Of a stretch of 64,000 bases of DNA, positions 46,571 through 57,704 are shown in pieces. The stretch's first letter is position 1. Every line of letters starts with the position of its first letter. The stretch is from Hyposmocoma kahamanoa (taxonomy: Eukaryota > Arthropoda > Insecta > Lepidoptera > Cosmopterigidae). The notes beneath the pieces are model-generated. The model was not told the DNA's origin and did not search any database. It saw nothing but the letters and a program-made list of their open reading frames with translations. A program made the position numbers and the translations under genes. The DNA lies in NCBI RefSeq assembly GCF_003589595.1, contig NW_020653726.1, forward strand, positions 11,093,873-11,157,872, given 5' to 3'.

Positions 46571-46573
46571 TAA

Positions 46574-47139
46574 GCGTTTTTACTTGTTATATTATATATT
46601 TTTATCTCAATTAGACCGCAAATAAATAAGACCAGTAAAATTTATTTTGTTTGTTTGTTAAGACGTGGCAGATACTAAGTTGTACAGGCTGTGCAATAAT
46701 GTAATTAAATCACGTATTGTTGTGCATCCTTGGATCCACATCCACCAGTGCTTGTGATCATTAATGTCTGTCTGTCTCACTCTACTACGTAGGGCTTCTT
46801 TGGCTTACTGCTCACGTATGCATGTAGCAGTACATATAATTCAACTTTTATAATATTCACATTGTCTCCGTTATTATTTATCGAGGTTTTGGGATTAATC
46901 TTAACGTCTCGTGTGCGCTGCATTAGCATCACCAGTTTTGAAACATGTATTACGACGAAAATGTGAAATGTTATTGAGGAAATAATAAAGTTTAAAATTC
47001 CAAGCAACACTTTATACATTAATTTATTTTTCTCTCGGGCTTGGTCGAGATGTATTAATAAGTCCCCAGAAATGATTGATTATTAACATTTTTAGAATTT
47101 TCTACCAAAATATACCTTTATTTATAATAGTAATTTTAT
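46574..47139. other. No recognisable feature
   Basis: AT-rich sequence that forms the target region for the RTE LINE. Confidence 0.45.
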
Positions 47140-47152
47140 ATTCTTTATAAAA

Positions 47153-49363
47153 CCTCTCCAACTCGAAAATGGTCGTGGATGAGTCCGGACAGTAAAGTAA
47201 AAAATGAGATTGTCTTTATCGTGTGGACGAAAAAGCATATATTCAATGATGTCTCTGTGATCAACACCGTTAAAACAGGAAGTGATCACCGGTTGGTACG
47301 AGGCACATTGAATATCAATATCAGGCTTCAAAGATCACGACTGATAAAGGGTACGTTCCGACCAATACCTGCACAACTCCAAAACCCCGAGAGCTTTCAA
47401 CTCGAAGTTCAAAATCGCTTCGAAGCCCTCGAAAACAGCATAGATGTGGACGATCTAAACAACATGGTGGTGGATATTGTCCGTAACGTTGGGTCCAAGT
47501 TTTTCAAAACCCTCCGTACCAGAAGAAGAAACTCTCCGATAAAACACTTCAACTCATGGAACAAGAGACATGAAATGAGGCTACAGAACTCAGAGGATGC
47601 AAGTCACTGTAGGCTGCTAAATAGGCAGATATCGAAGTCTTTGACGAGCGCCAATTTAATACATAGCGTATTAAAGAGGCCATTGAGCGGAACAAAGGTG
47701 TTCGCGAGAGATCTGTCTGTTGGGTAAAGCCAACTTACGAAGCTGAAAACTGATGACAGTAGCATCATTTCATCTAAGCCTGAAATCCTGAGGGAAATAG
47801 AGAAGTTCTATCGACAGCTACACTCCACGAAAGCACCTGTTAAAAGCGAGGCTAAAGACCCCAGAGCCAAGCTTACCCGACATTATACCGAAGATATCTC
47901 GGACGTCAGCCTGTATGTGATTAGTGTGGCTCTCAAACAACTCAAGAATAACAAAGCGGCGGGTAATGGTGGAATCACAACAGAAATTCTGAGAGCGGGC
48001 GGCAAGCCGATACTTAAAGTCCCCCAGAAGCTTTTAAATGCTATCATCGTCGAAGGTCAAACGTCGAAGGCATGGGGCAGAAACGAGGTCGTCCTGTTCT
48101 TCGAAAAGGGTGATAAAACAGTCTTGAAGAACTATCGGCCAATCTCGCTTCTGAGCCATAAATATGAGTTGTTTTCTAGAGTTATTACGAATCGTCTCGC
48201 TCGCAGGTTTGACTATTTCCAACCTCGCGAACAAACCGGTTTCCGAAAGGGTTTTAGCACCATAGACCACATTCATACGCTGCGTCTGGTTATACAGAAG
48301 ACCGAGGAGTATAACCGGCCACTTTGATTGGCGTTTGTGGACTGTGCCTTTGATTCGATCTAGACCTGGGCGGTGCTGCAGTCTCTCCAAAGGTTCCAAG
48401 TAGGCTATAGGTATATCGAGGTGTTAAGGTACTTATACAAAAACGCCACTATGTCAGTCCGATTATAGGATCTAATCTTATCCAACTGCGACGAGGCGTG
48501 AGACAGGGAGATGTGATATCTCCGAAACTGTTCACTGCTGCGTTGGAGGATATTTTTAAGCTTCTGGATGGAAAGGACTTGGCATCAACATCAACGGCGA
48601 GTATATAACACACTTTCGATTTGCCGATGATATTTTCTTATGGCTGAGACCTTGGGAGACCTGAACACAATGCTCGAAGATCTCGGTAGTGTTTCCCAAA
48701 GAGTGGGTCTTAAAATGAACGTGGACAAGACGAAGATCATTTCGAATGCCCACGCTGTACCCGCTTCAGTTAAAATTGGGACCACTACACTCGAAGTTGT
48801 TGACCATTACGTATACCTGGGACAGACAGTCCAGTTATGTAGGTCCAACTTTGAAAAAGATATCTCTCGTCGAATCCAGCTCGGATTGGCATCGTTCGGT
48901 ACAAAAAATCTTTGCGTCCAAATTACCTCAGTGTCTCAAGACGAAAGTCTTTGACCAGTGTATATTGCCAGTGATCACATATGGATCAGAAACGTGGACT
49001 ACGTACTCACTATGGGCCTCACAAGTAGGCTTAACTCAGCGGGCAATGGATAGAGCGATGCTCAGTATTTCCCTACGTGATTGAATCAGAAACGAGGAAA
49101 TCCGTAGGAGAACTAAGGTAACCGACATAGCTCGTAGAATTGCTCAGCTGAAGTGGCAGTGGGCGGGGCACATACTAGGAGAACCGATCGAGCGACCGCA
49201 CATCGGGCGACGCTCAGTGGGTAGGCCAGGGAGCGACGATCTGGTAAACGTCGCGGGAAGCCGATGGATGCGGACAGCGCAGGACCGATCATCGTGGAGA
49301 TCGTTGGGGGAGGCCTGTGTCCAGCAGTGGGCGTCGTATGGCTGAATGATGATGATGATGATG
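47153..49363 (+). mobile_element. RTE-type LINE, 5'-truncated, with 13-bp target duplication
   Basis: ATTCTTTATAAAA occurs on both sides (47140-47152 and 49364-49376). The body runs from the end of the endonuclease through the reverse transcriptase to a C-terminal WAGH block, and ends in an ATG/GAT trinucleotide tail. The lack of a poly(A) tail and the short trinucleotide end are RTE characteristics. Confidence 0.9.
47160..49345 (+). pseudogene. RTE-type LINE polyprotein, broken
   Basis: Order along the plus strand: endonuclease end with WSWMSPDSKVKNEI and TGSDHRLVRG (SDH motif); linker to a stop at 47725-47727; polymerase start LKNNKAAGNGGITTEIL and LKNYRPISLLSHKYELFSRV with QTGFRKGFSTIDHIHTLR (47917-48327); then a stop and degraded palm. 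FRFADD-like sequence at about 48615 has shifted frame. LKMNVDKTKI and DHYVYLGQTV follow, with a further frame change to LPQCLKTKVFDQCILPVITYG near 48925. The C-terminal part has AQLKWQWAGHI, SWRSLGEACVQQW and a final stop. Several in-frame stops and shifts make it inactive. Confidence 0.85.
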
Positions 49364-49589
49364 ATTCTTTATAAAAAACATTATCAAATTATATTTATTT
49401 TTAATTTTTTTTAATTTTCAAGTTAATTCCATTTCATTATTACTCGCTATGGTGTTATATGATTTACAATAGTTTTGCACAAACAAACAGAATTTTCGCA
49501 AGGTCTTTAGAAGTAGTAGTCGCGGTAGGACGTATTACTAGTAGCAGTGAAACTCCTTGTGAAAGAGCTCATCCAGGGAAGTACTGCTT

Positions 49590-49824
49590 TCCTATTTCTG
49601 CTGCCAAGCAGTAATGTGAGCATTACCCCGTTCTGGTTTTCAAGAGTAAGGGTGCCGTTGAGTGTTGTCGAGTTCCAGGCACATGGGACTTATTAACTTA
49701 TGTCTTAGGGTGACGCGCGCAGTGGCAGTACCCCTCAAATCTTTGTGATTTACAGCTCTGAGTGGCACTGCAACTGCAATTGCAACGCCAGACTCAGGAA
49801 TTGTTCCTCCCGTCATTTGATATC
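49590..49824 (-). repeat. 240-bp repeat family, minus copy
   Basis: The reverse complement follows the copies at 26871 and 62680 from GACGGGAGGAACAATTCCTG to GCTTGGCAGCAGAAATAGG. It lies about 225 bp downstream of the RTE LINE. Confidence 0.8.
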
Positions 49825-51077
49825 GTAAAAAAAGATGTGTGAAATGGTCAAATTTATCGACCGTGTTAATTTTGAACTATTTTTTTTTCTATTTGAAATT
49901 TTTATTTGAAAAATTTGATCAAGCAGTATTTTCAGTATCGCCTAAAATTTCATTCTAGTAAATTAAAAAGTTACAATCGTTACGAAGAATAAAAGACAGT
50001 TGTTATTCTTTCGATAGACACTCTAGTACCGCATTAAGATTCATACAATCCCCTTGTCGACGACACTTCTGACGACTTTGGAATTCACAATTGTTTGGAC
50101 GAATTGTTCACGAATTTTTGAACCCAAAACGGTGAAGTACTCACCACTAAGTCAGATCGCTCAGTTTTAATTTATTTCAGATACAGTTGGGTATCTTGAT
50201 AAATTTGCAAACTATCAGAAACTTTAAGAAGCTCGCAAATGGATCTTGTTCAATGAACGATGTCAGTAATGGCTCAAGTGTACTTTAGCGAAACAGGGCC
50301 TGTAGTGTTGTTCTATGTACGTAAAGCATTAAATGGTTTGGTAGCGACAACAGTATCTAGTGTCATGCGCACCGTACAACTCTTTCAACACTTTAAAGAG
50401 AGCTCTGGCGCTATAGCATAAATATGAAAAACCCATTTTTTTGTTTTGTGAAAATACGTTAGTTATTTTTTATATTTGCGCTGTTGTACTTATTGAGTTT
50501 GGTCCAAAAGTCAAGCAATGGAAAGCATAATGTGTGTCGCATCAGTTAGGGCCCGGTGGCGCTGGATAACGCGAGGCGCCTCCGCCGCCGCCGTTGAGCG
50601 CGGGAGTCGGTAGCACAGCCTGAGCACGCGACCTCGTGTCATTGACCGCGGGCTGCGCCCGCGCCGCGCGCCATTGCTGCCGCTTTTTCCAATCCTACCC
50701 AGGGCTACCAAATGCACGAAAATATTGTTTTGTATATTAACGCACACAAGGAACAATAGCCCCTATTTTATTTAACCTAATATTTTTTGCAACTTTATAA
50801 TAACACAAACAAACGCAAACGTCTCGTTGCGTTTTAATTAGAAGAGTAGGAAAGTAAAGTGGAATGTCAGAATGTTTGATTTAAAAATTGTACTACCTAG
50901 GTTGATTGAGAGGTGATTTATTGAATTGAATTCTTATTGAAAGTAACGAATATTTTATAAAAATAATTACAGATAACAGTCGCAGTTTTGATCCAATTAT
51001 TAACAATGATAATTCATTAATTTGGAATTGTGACCAGTTGTAATTAAGTTTATTGAATTTTGACATTCACCACCACA
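49825..51077. other. No recognised gene apart from a CpG-rich patch
   Basis: AT-rich on either side of the patch at 50541-50690; no repeat copies recognised. Confidence 0.45.
50541..50690. promoter_or_regulatory. Isolated CpG-rich patch, possible promoter or first exon
   Basis: About 150 bases are strikingly rich in G, C and CpG (GCCTCCGCCGCCGCCG, GCCCGCGCCGCGCGCC) inside AT-rich DNA. It lies about 4 kb upstream of the first Echinoid-like exon seen. It is not a copy of any repeat in the window. The plus strand has a Met-less frame (SLSTRPRVIDRGLRPRR) and the minus strand an unrelated short frame, so coding status is unknown. It could be the promoter or untranslated first exon of the adhesion gene or of a divergent gene, or simply a GC-rich repeat. 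Confidence 0.3.
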
Positions 51078-51422
51078 TTCAATTATTTTTTTGTGAAATT
51101 ACTTTAGTTTGTTATAATTATCAATACAAAGATCTAACACTCAGAAAAAATGCCTTCGTTCTGCCTAGTTTTAATTTTTTTAACGCCTTTTTTTTTGTTG
51201 TAGCGCCATCTGAAGAAATAGATTGTACACAAATGGCGCTATGGCAAAAAAGTCGTTAAAAAAACAAAACAAAGGTCTGCAACAAGCACATACAAAAATC
51301 CGTAAGATCCACTGGTTTGTTCCGTGGCTTAGTTGGCATAGCGACTAGCACGGTTTGCTAGAAGACGTTGGTTCGAAACCAGCGGAATTTTTTGTGAGTG
51401 TTCGATCTTTGTGTTAATAATT
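51078..51422. mobile_element. Inverted tRNA-like element, second copy with nested hairpin
   Basis: The left end (TTGTGAAATTACT, AATTATCAATACAAAGAT) and right end (GAGTGTTCGATCTTTGTG) match 16895-17195. The right half keeps a full tRNA-like unit: TGGCTTAGTTGGCATAGCG and GGTTCGAAACC. The left tRNA-like unit is replaced by an inverted-repeat insert at about 51172-51268 with arms containing TAGCGCCAT and TTTTTTAACG. Confidence 0.65.
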
Positions 51423-54400
51423 AAGACCAGTTGCTAGGCTAGTCACTGTAACATTGCAATCAATGCAAAAATCCTTAGGAAAATAACAAGTTTTCAATTG
51501 CTGATGAAGAGGCACTTCAAGATGCGCCAGTCAGGCAGCCCTACTGTAAACCGCTTAGATGACGGCTACGTATGAGCGAAACAGCCTCTCTGGCTCTACG
51601 AGTGTAACAGAGACAACAACAAGCTAGTTGTAAAGAAAGGAGAAACCTTTAAGAGATAAAAAAAAGTTGGGACTTCACTGCTGCGTTGAGTTGAAAAATT
51701 GGTTTCGTTTTATTTTTGTTTTTAAAAACAACAACCTGCATTCTTGCTTATTTTCTAGTTTGAAGTGGGCGCGTTATAAATGGGTACGTAAGCATGATAT
51801 TTCCTAAAATACAAATTCCTTACTCTACAATTGTTTTAGTTTAGTATTTCTCACATGGATAAAGACAGTAGATTCTGGGGAGTCATAACAATAACAAAGT
51901 GAACTCTTCAAACATCAATTGTTAAAGTCACTTGCTGCATATTAGCGATATGTCATTGTCATATTTCCTATCTACCCGTAACAGCGGCTGTGGTGGAGTG
52001 GAGTCATTTGCCTGTCATGTATATAAAAAAACAAAAAAAAAAAAACGTAAAGAAAATTACAGTACTAGAATTCTTTGAAGTAACAACAGGAAACTTGTCA
52101 CATTGTAATCAAAATTTCAAAGTAACTACAATTAAACCGTCAATCATTAAGCTATGAATGGATAACATTTCGAATATAGGATATAAATGTCGTGTTAAGT
52201 GTAAAACATTAATATATATGTAGGTGGTTTTTATGTTGGATCAAATCCAAAGTACAGAGTTTAACTTCAAAGTCCCGCACGGTTCAATGTGGCGAATATT
52301 CAGTATATATTTAAGAACCATTCAGTAGTTATTACAAAATGCTGACTTTTATGAGGCGATTTATTGAGAGGATTCAGAGTCAAGTTACCAGTGAAACAAC
52401 CCCCATACACACACACGCATGCTCACTATTTTCATTGTTCGCTGCGGCTTTCATTGTCTGGTCGTATATACACAAGTATCAGAATGCGTTCCTGTTAGCA
52501 TCAGATGAAACAGTTTTGTACCATGTAGAGTTGCTCTCTAGATAGTTCTCATTAAACCCACTTCCTCGTTTTTAATTGATTTAAAACTAGTTTTGTCTTG
52601 CTGTCACATCTCGAGCAGTCGAAGCAAAATTGTTGAACAAGGGACCTATGTATTCGTAGCTTGTCTTTTACTCTAACCGCACTCACTTTCAACTTATGAC
52701 TGTAATTCAAAGCTATGACTGTATTCTACCGTTATTCGTCGGCTCAGGAACTGTAATTGCTACGTTTTTGTTCTCTGATTTCGAGGTGCGTTAAACTAAT
52801 TGTTATTTGCTTATAAAGCAGAAGTGAACAGCAAATGGCGCTATTTGAAATTCGATCCGGCGGCGTTTTAGATAATCGGTCTTCCAGATAAGCTCCTGAA
52901 ATGAATTTATGACTACTATAAATTGGCACGAACAGCCGTAGATCGCTGTGGCATTAAATCATAGTTTGCTTCAGATGACATTGACGAATTGAGAAATTCG
53001 GTCGTATACTGACTTTAGTCGATCATGATAAACGATTTGCAAACATAATTTTCGAAAGTTTGTTTTTTTTTTTATATATTATTATGTAGACTGTGTAATA
53101 GTTCTCGTGATCTTCTCCTGGCGGTACTATAAAATACTGTGTACTTAAACTTTTCACAGCGTTCGGAAGTTTTTGAACAGTTCGAGGCCTGGATCATTTA
53201 GCTATGAAAATATTATAAGTTTCAACAACCTATTCAAATGCTCACTGCTTCAGTTAGTCAACAGAAAAAAATAGCATTTAACAACTAGGAATGGACCCCA
53301 ATTAACTTCAGTTTTGCTTCGTCGCTGCTGTGAAGTGCTTAAGTAATTAGGCCAATAAGATAAAATGTTAATATAATAGTGAAGAGTTGCTGAATTTTGT
53401 ATCTCTCAATGGTGTTTGGGACGGGCAACCAAAATACATGATTTCGGCAGATAATTAATTATTTTATTTTATATATCAAACAACTCGTAACAAAGTCGGG
53501 ATTATTCTTTGAGAGTATCGTGTATTTATGAAAATCACGTACAATTTACTAAATTCTTTTTTGTTGTTGTTTTCATAAATATCTAGAGTGAAGTAGGTTG
53601 CCGTGAAGTGGGACGAGATGAATTTGCGGAAGCGCCCACGGCTAAACAAGAAGATATCAAACGCTACGTTCATTCTCTTTTCAACGAACTTGTTGAGATG
53701 GTTTGAGAACTCTCTAAGTATTATCTCTTAGTTCTGAGAACACTTCAATATAAAGCTAAAATTTTTGCAGAGATTTTGAGTATTGAAAAAACATCCGAAC
53801 TTTTTCGGTTATTTTGGTAGTCAATCATACTTATAATCAATGTAGTTACATTGATTCCGAATAATATATTACAAATAAATATCTAATTGTAAGTACTGTA
53901 TAGGTATATGTTTTTTGGCTTTGGAGGTAATTTTTTTTGCCTTATTTTCAATTCTTTCGTTTTTTTTGGGGTCATTATTCTATTATTATGTATCACTACA
54001 CAGGCAGTATTATAACTATTATAAATATGTCTTTTTATTTGTTTTGTACAGTACTAATTGTAAGCTATGCAGTAAAGCATTTCAGGCTTACCCATTAAGA
54101 CAATCTGTATATATAATTAGGTACATATTACTGTGGGAGTTGAACTAGGTTCTGCATAAAACATGTTAGTGAATCATATTAAATTTAATTTCCGTTTCTG
54201 ACGTAAACTTTACTGACTCATAAACATGCTTTAATAACTTGCCAGTTTATTATTATTATTATTAGTTTGCAGTTGGTAGCGACAGTCGTAGCAGGGATAA
54301 AGTAATAAATGAATGATCTGGAATTGTCTAGTAGTCGGGTGTTGTCAGTGACCCGAGAACTAATAGATTCTGCGCTCAATGTTTTAGCACTGCGATCCCG

Positions 54401-54739
54401 AATCGCTCCCAGCTTCCTAATGCCGTTTCCGTAATGGCCTTTCTTTTCTGAGCGCAATAATTTTAACTTCGCCATTACGATTTTTGGCGGTTCCTTGCCT
54501 TCTTCAAGTTGGATCGTGGTGTTTTATGTAAAAGCTGTATTTTTTGTAAATATTTATTATCGAGAGTTGTTTTTGTTGTTGTATAAATTTCCCTGAGAGA
54601 AACATTTATGTAATTCCATATACATATGTAGTAACTTCTTTTATGAATGATTTATCTACTGATGTTATTCAGATAAGTTATCGTATGTAGCATTGTGAGT
54701 CGTGAAACGTGATTCTAATTAAGATATTCTTGTTTCCAG
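51423..54739. other. Gene-free stretch upstream of the Ig exons
   Basis: Probably intron of the Echinoid-like gene if its first exons lie further upstream. AT-rich, with A-runs near 52030 and an ATTATTATTATTATTAG run near 54250. No signal-peptide exon was recognised. Confidence 0.4.
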
Positions 54740-54932
54740 TACAATGCGAAGACAATTCGCCGGGGCGGCCAGCAGAGCTGCATGATGCAAGGGAAGGAGA
54801 CGACGTGACTCTGCTCTGCCGGTTCGACCCAGTGGCCCAACTGCCTAACATCACCTACTATTGGGTTCGCACCACGGAGAGCGAGGTCGAGAATGTAGCC
54901 TTCGGAGAACTCACGCTACAGAGCGCCTATAG
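54740..54932 (+). CDS. ed: Echinoid-like adhesion protein, internal exon (Ig domain A, first half)
   Basis: Internal exon of a cell-surface immunoglobulin-superfamily protein. It starts after TTGTTTCCAG and ends before GTATATTG; the incoming intron is phase 1, the outgoing phase 2. Numbering the joined product from this exon, it supplies residues 1-65. GDDVTLLC gives the first Ig cysteine (C27), and NITYYW gives the core tryptophan (W42) and a possible N-glycosylation site (N37). The match to insect Echinoid / Friend of Echinoid (LPNITYYW-R-TT pattern) is from memory of the family. That protein is a homophilic adhesion molecule at adherens junctions that modulates EGFR, Notch and Hippo signalling. 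The two paralogues cannot be told apart here. The phase-1 start is usual for Ig domain borders. The start codon lies in an upstream exon not found. Confidence 0.8.
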
Positions 54933-55676
54933 GTATATTGCCATCATACTACTAAAACTCAGTAATATCATATTTATAATTTGAAAACAATTTATTACCT
55001 ACCTAACATAGTATCGCAAAGTTCATCTCAACTTCCGTAGTTAATTGGTAGTCGTAAATTGTTGTTACTTTATTGATCAAACGGTTCGTTAGCAAATGAA
55101 TTTAAAACATTTGTACGACGACGAAGACGAACTCTGCAAATTTGTGGTAATAGTTGTAGTGAACGTGTTAAATCCTAGATTTATCTGGTCTACCATGCAA
55201 AATGAATTTGCAAACCAAATGAAATTGCCATGGAAAAGAATAAGCCCCAGATAGAAGATATACCATCCGGAATTATAAAACAGAATCAGTACCCGAAATA
55301 CGAGGGCTTACTTCGGTATCAGATTCAGATGTGATGTAAATGAAGCATCATCAGAGTTTAAAAAGCTTCTATTTTAATTTAAAAGAATATTTTCTGGAAT
55401 TCGCAATTATTTAACTTTTTTATAGTTAAACGAGTAGGCATAAAATAAAAATAAATAAAAATACAATGGGCTTTATTTGACATGCGTGAATTTGAAACAA
55501 AACAACAAAAAATTTCTTTTTTTTTTATATTTCAATTAAAATAAAAAAGAGCATACAAAATAAAACAAAATAAAAAAATTATAAAATAAAAGCATGTCAA
55601 AAGGGTCCATGACTCAGCTTCCGAGGACTATGTACATATATATAAAAATACTTATAGCAAAATATTTTTGTTGCAG
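54933..55676 (+). other. Intron between the two exons of Ig domain A
   Basis: 744 bp, GT to AG, phase 2. AT-rich, with long A-rich runs from 55440 to 55590. No repeat copy or extra exon was recognised. Confidence 0.75.
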
Positions 55677-55937
55677 AATCACGTACGCACCGAATGACGG
55701 GCACTTCGACCTGTTAATCACAGATGTGTCTTACGAGCGTGACAATGGGAAGTTCGAGTGTCGAGTACGACAGGGCGGCACTGGGAAGTTGTTCCACACA
55801 CAGGCGCACAAATTGGTCGTGCTCACGCAACCCGGAGCGCCATCGATCACCCCAGGACATCAAGTCCAGGCCCAGGAGGAGCGAGAGCTCAAACTGTCCT
55901 GTTCCACATCCGGTGGTTCACCAGAACCGTCAATCAA
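55677..55937 (+). CDS. ed: Echinoid-like adhesion protein, internal exon (end of Ig A, start of Ig B)
   Basis: Starts after TTTTTGTTGCAG and ends before GTAAGTGG, with phase 2 on both sides, so it joins the previous exon through a split arginine codon. It supplies residues 66-152. FDLLITDVSYERDNGKFECR contains the D-x-G-x-F/Y-x-C signature that closes Ig domain A (C93 pairing with C27). A short linker with PGAPSITPG leads into Ig domain B, whose first cysteine is in ELKLSC (C140). GGSPEPSIK precedes the intron and places the core tryptophan at the start of the next exon. The open frame extends upstream into the intron, but the conserved part begins at the acceptor. A LINE fragment begins about 50 bp after the donor. 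Confidence 0.85.
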
Positions 55938-55985
55938 GTAAGTGGAATATTACATCGGATAGCGAATTTTTAGTAACGTGATTTT

Positions 55986-56665
55986 ATAATAATAATAATA
56001 ATATATTTATTTCAGACAACTATTTAGTCCACATGTGTTAGTAACAATTTTATTCTTAAAAATTATGTTAGTAGGCACTAAATCTAAACATGATTAAATT
56101 AAAATTAAAATAAAAACATGAACATTTGAGGCAATTAAAAACGAGGCGAAAAAAGTTGCCGCATAAAGGGAGAGTCAATTGTCCTGGCAATGGTTTTCAG
56201 TATTGGGTTGGAGCTGGCTCGCAGTCTGCAGAGCAGTGAGGCCGACTTTTTGAGCATAATGGCATAAAAGTCATCAGTGCGAGACTGTGCAAACATGCCT
56301 GACGCGCTGCAGAACCGCGGCAGCCCCAACAACATACGAAAACCATTGATTATATTGTACTCGCAGGGCGCTGATGGCTCTGTGCGTATAGTTGGTCCAA
56401 AGGCTGCACGTGTAAAAAACATGGCAGTATGATTTAAAAAGTAGAATCTTTACTTGTTCACTGCAACGCGCAAACCTTCGCCCCACCATATTACACCTGA
56501 CCGCCAGCGCCCTGCGTTCCCTCTCAATATCCATGAGGTCCCTAAGGTCGTCGGAGACAAAATGGCCAAGGTACTTGTATTGATAGACCCGCTCGAGTTC
56601 TATATTGCTTATATAATAATTTAAAAATAATGTGCCGGATAATTTCACCTGGCTCTCAAATCAGG
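55986..56665 (-). mobile_element. LINE C-terminal fragment in the intron
   Basis: The minus strand encodes ELERVYQYKYLGHFVSDDLR, then DIERERRALAVRCNMVGRRF and LFKSYCHVFYTCSLW, the block that follows the polymerase palm in a LINE group. A frame change near 56420 continues it as YNIINGFRMLLGLPRFCSAS, then SRTDDFYAIMLKKSASLLCR. On the plus strand the element begins with an ATAATAATAATAAT run at 55986, its reversed tail. A LINE-end motif next to it (TTATTTCAGACAACTA) recurs at about 39705. The element is antisense to the host gene. Confidence 0.75.
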
Positions 56666-56764
56666 GAATTCCTTGTACTATGAGTACCAGAGCAATGGAA
56701 TGGAAGAATGGAAGCTACATTCAGACTCAAACAATTTAGAAAATTTTTTGGACATTTCCCAAAT

Positions 56765-56855
56765 TGGTACTGCCGGGAGTAGAAGCCGGGATCTCCTCAT
56801 CTGGCCTCCACAATGCAAACCATACGGCCACCGAGGGCGTCATGATATGAACATA
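56765..56855 (-). repeat. Degraded tRNA-like (SINE) remnant
   Basis: The minus strand reads CCCTCGGTGGCCGTATGG, then GATCCCGGCTTCTACTCCCG, recalling a SINE head with damaged promoter boxes. Too degenerate to assign to a family. Confidence 0.4.
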
Positions 56856-57704
56856 ATGAAAAGAAAAGTAATCTGAGTGCAGTGTGGTTCCACGATTAGA
56901 ACATAATTCGTTTGGGAAGGTACCCGTGAAAGACTGCAATACGTATGAACTGTCGACTTACTCATGCATCACATAACCTCAAAAGTATTTTATTGTTGTT
57001 GCCTGCTAGTAATCAAAACAAGTAACATTTGTTTGCGAAAGTATAATCTGCACAATTATATAGTAGATACGTAACTTTTAAGTTTCAGTCTTTTGGTTTT
57101 AAAGATATCGACCGTTCCGTTTTAAGTTTTAGCGTTCATTTTGGAATAAAGTTTGGATTGTATAAAACTGTTTGGCTTACAGTCGTATTCGTTATGATGG
57201 TGCATTAATTCCACCTCTATTATTTTTACACACAGTTAACAGGTTTATTCAGATCACTTTAAGTAATGTTTCTCTAATTCTTCTCATTTTATTTGTGGGA
57301 TAAGTTGCCGTTTTTAATATACTTGGGCATTTTATTTTATTATTTTATTATACTCTCTCCCATACAGTGAAGTTAGACAATAAACTGTAAATGAGAATTT
57401 AATTATACGTTTATAAATTCCATATAAGAAATCCATATTGACAAATTAAGATTTGTTATTATTTTCTAATGAATATTATAACGAATGATATTAGTTGAAA
57501 TAGATAAGTGCAAGTTACTCGACCGCTTTACTTAGAAATAAGTAGTCAATTTTAATTGCATAAGTATATTAAAATCCTGTTAGCTGAACTTTAGCGGATG
57601 TATTCAAAAACAGTCTACTCTAATTGGGGAACGTCGACTTTTAATGCTTTTAAGCCTTTCTCATTTTGACGGCAATCATGACGTGTCTGTATCCCCATTA
57701 TGTA

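Noticed and set aside
54933..54984. Continuation of the first Ig exon frame past GTATATTG
   Set aside because: The Ig pattern stops at the donor and continues in phase at 55677; the extension is intron.
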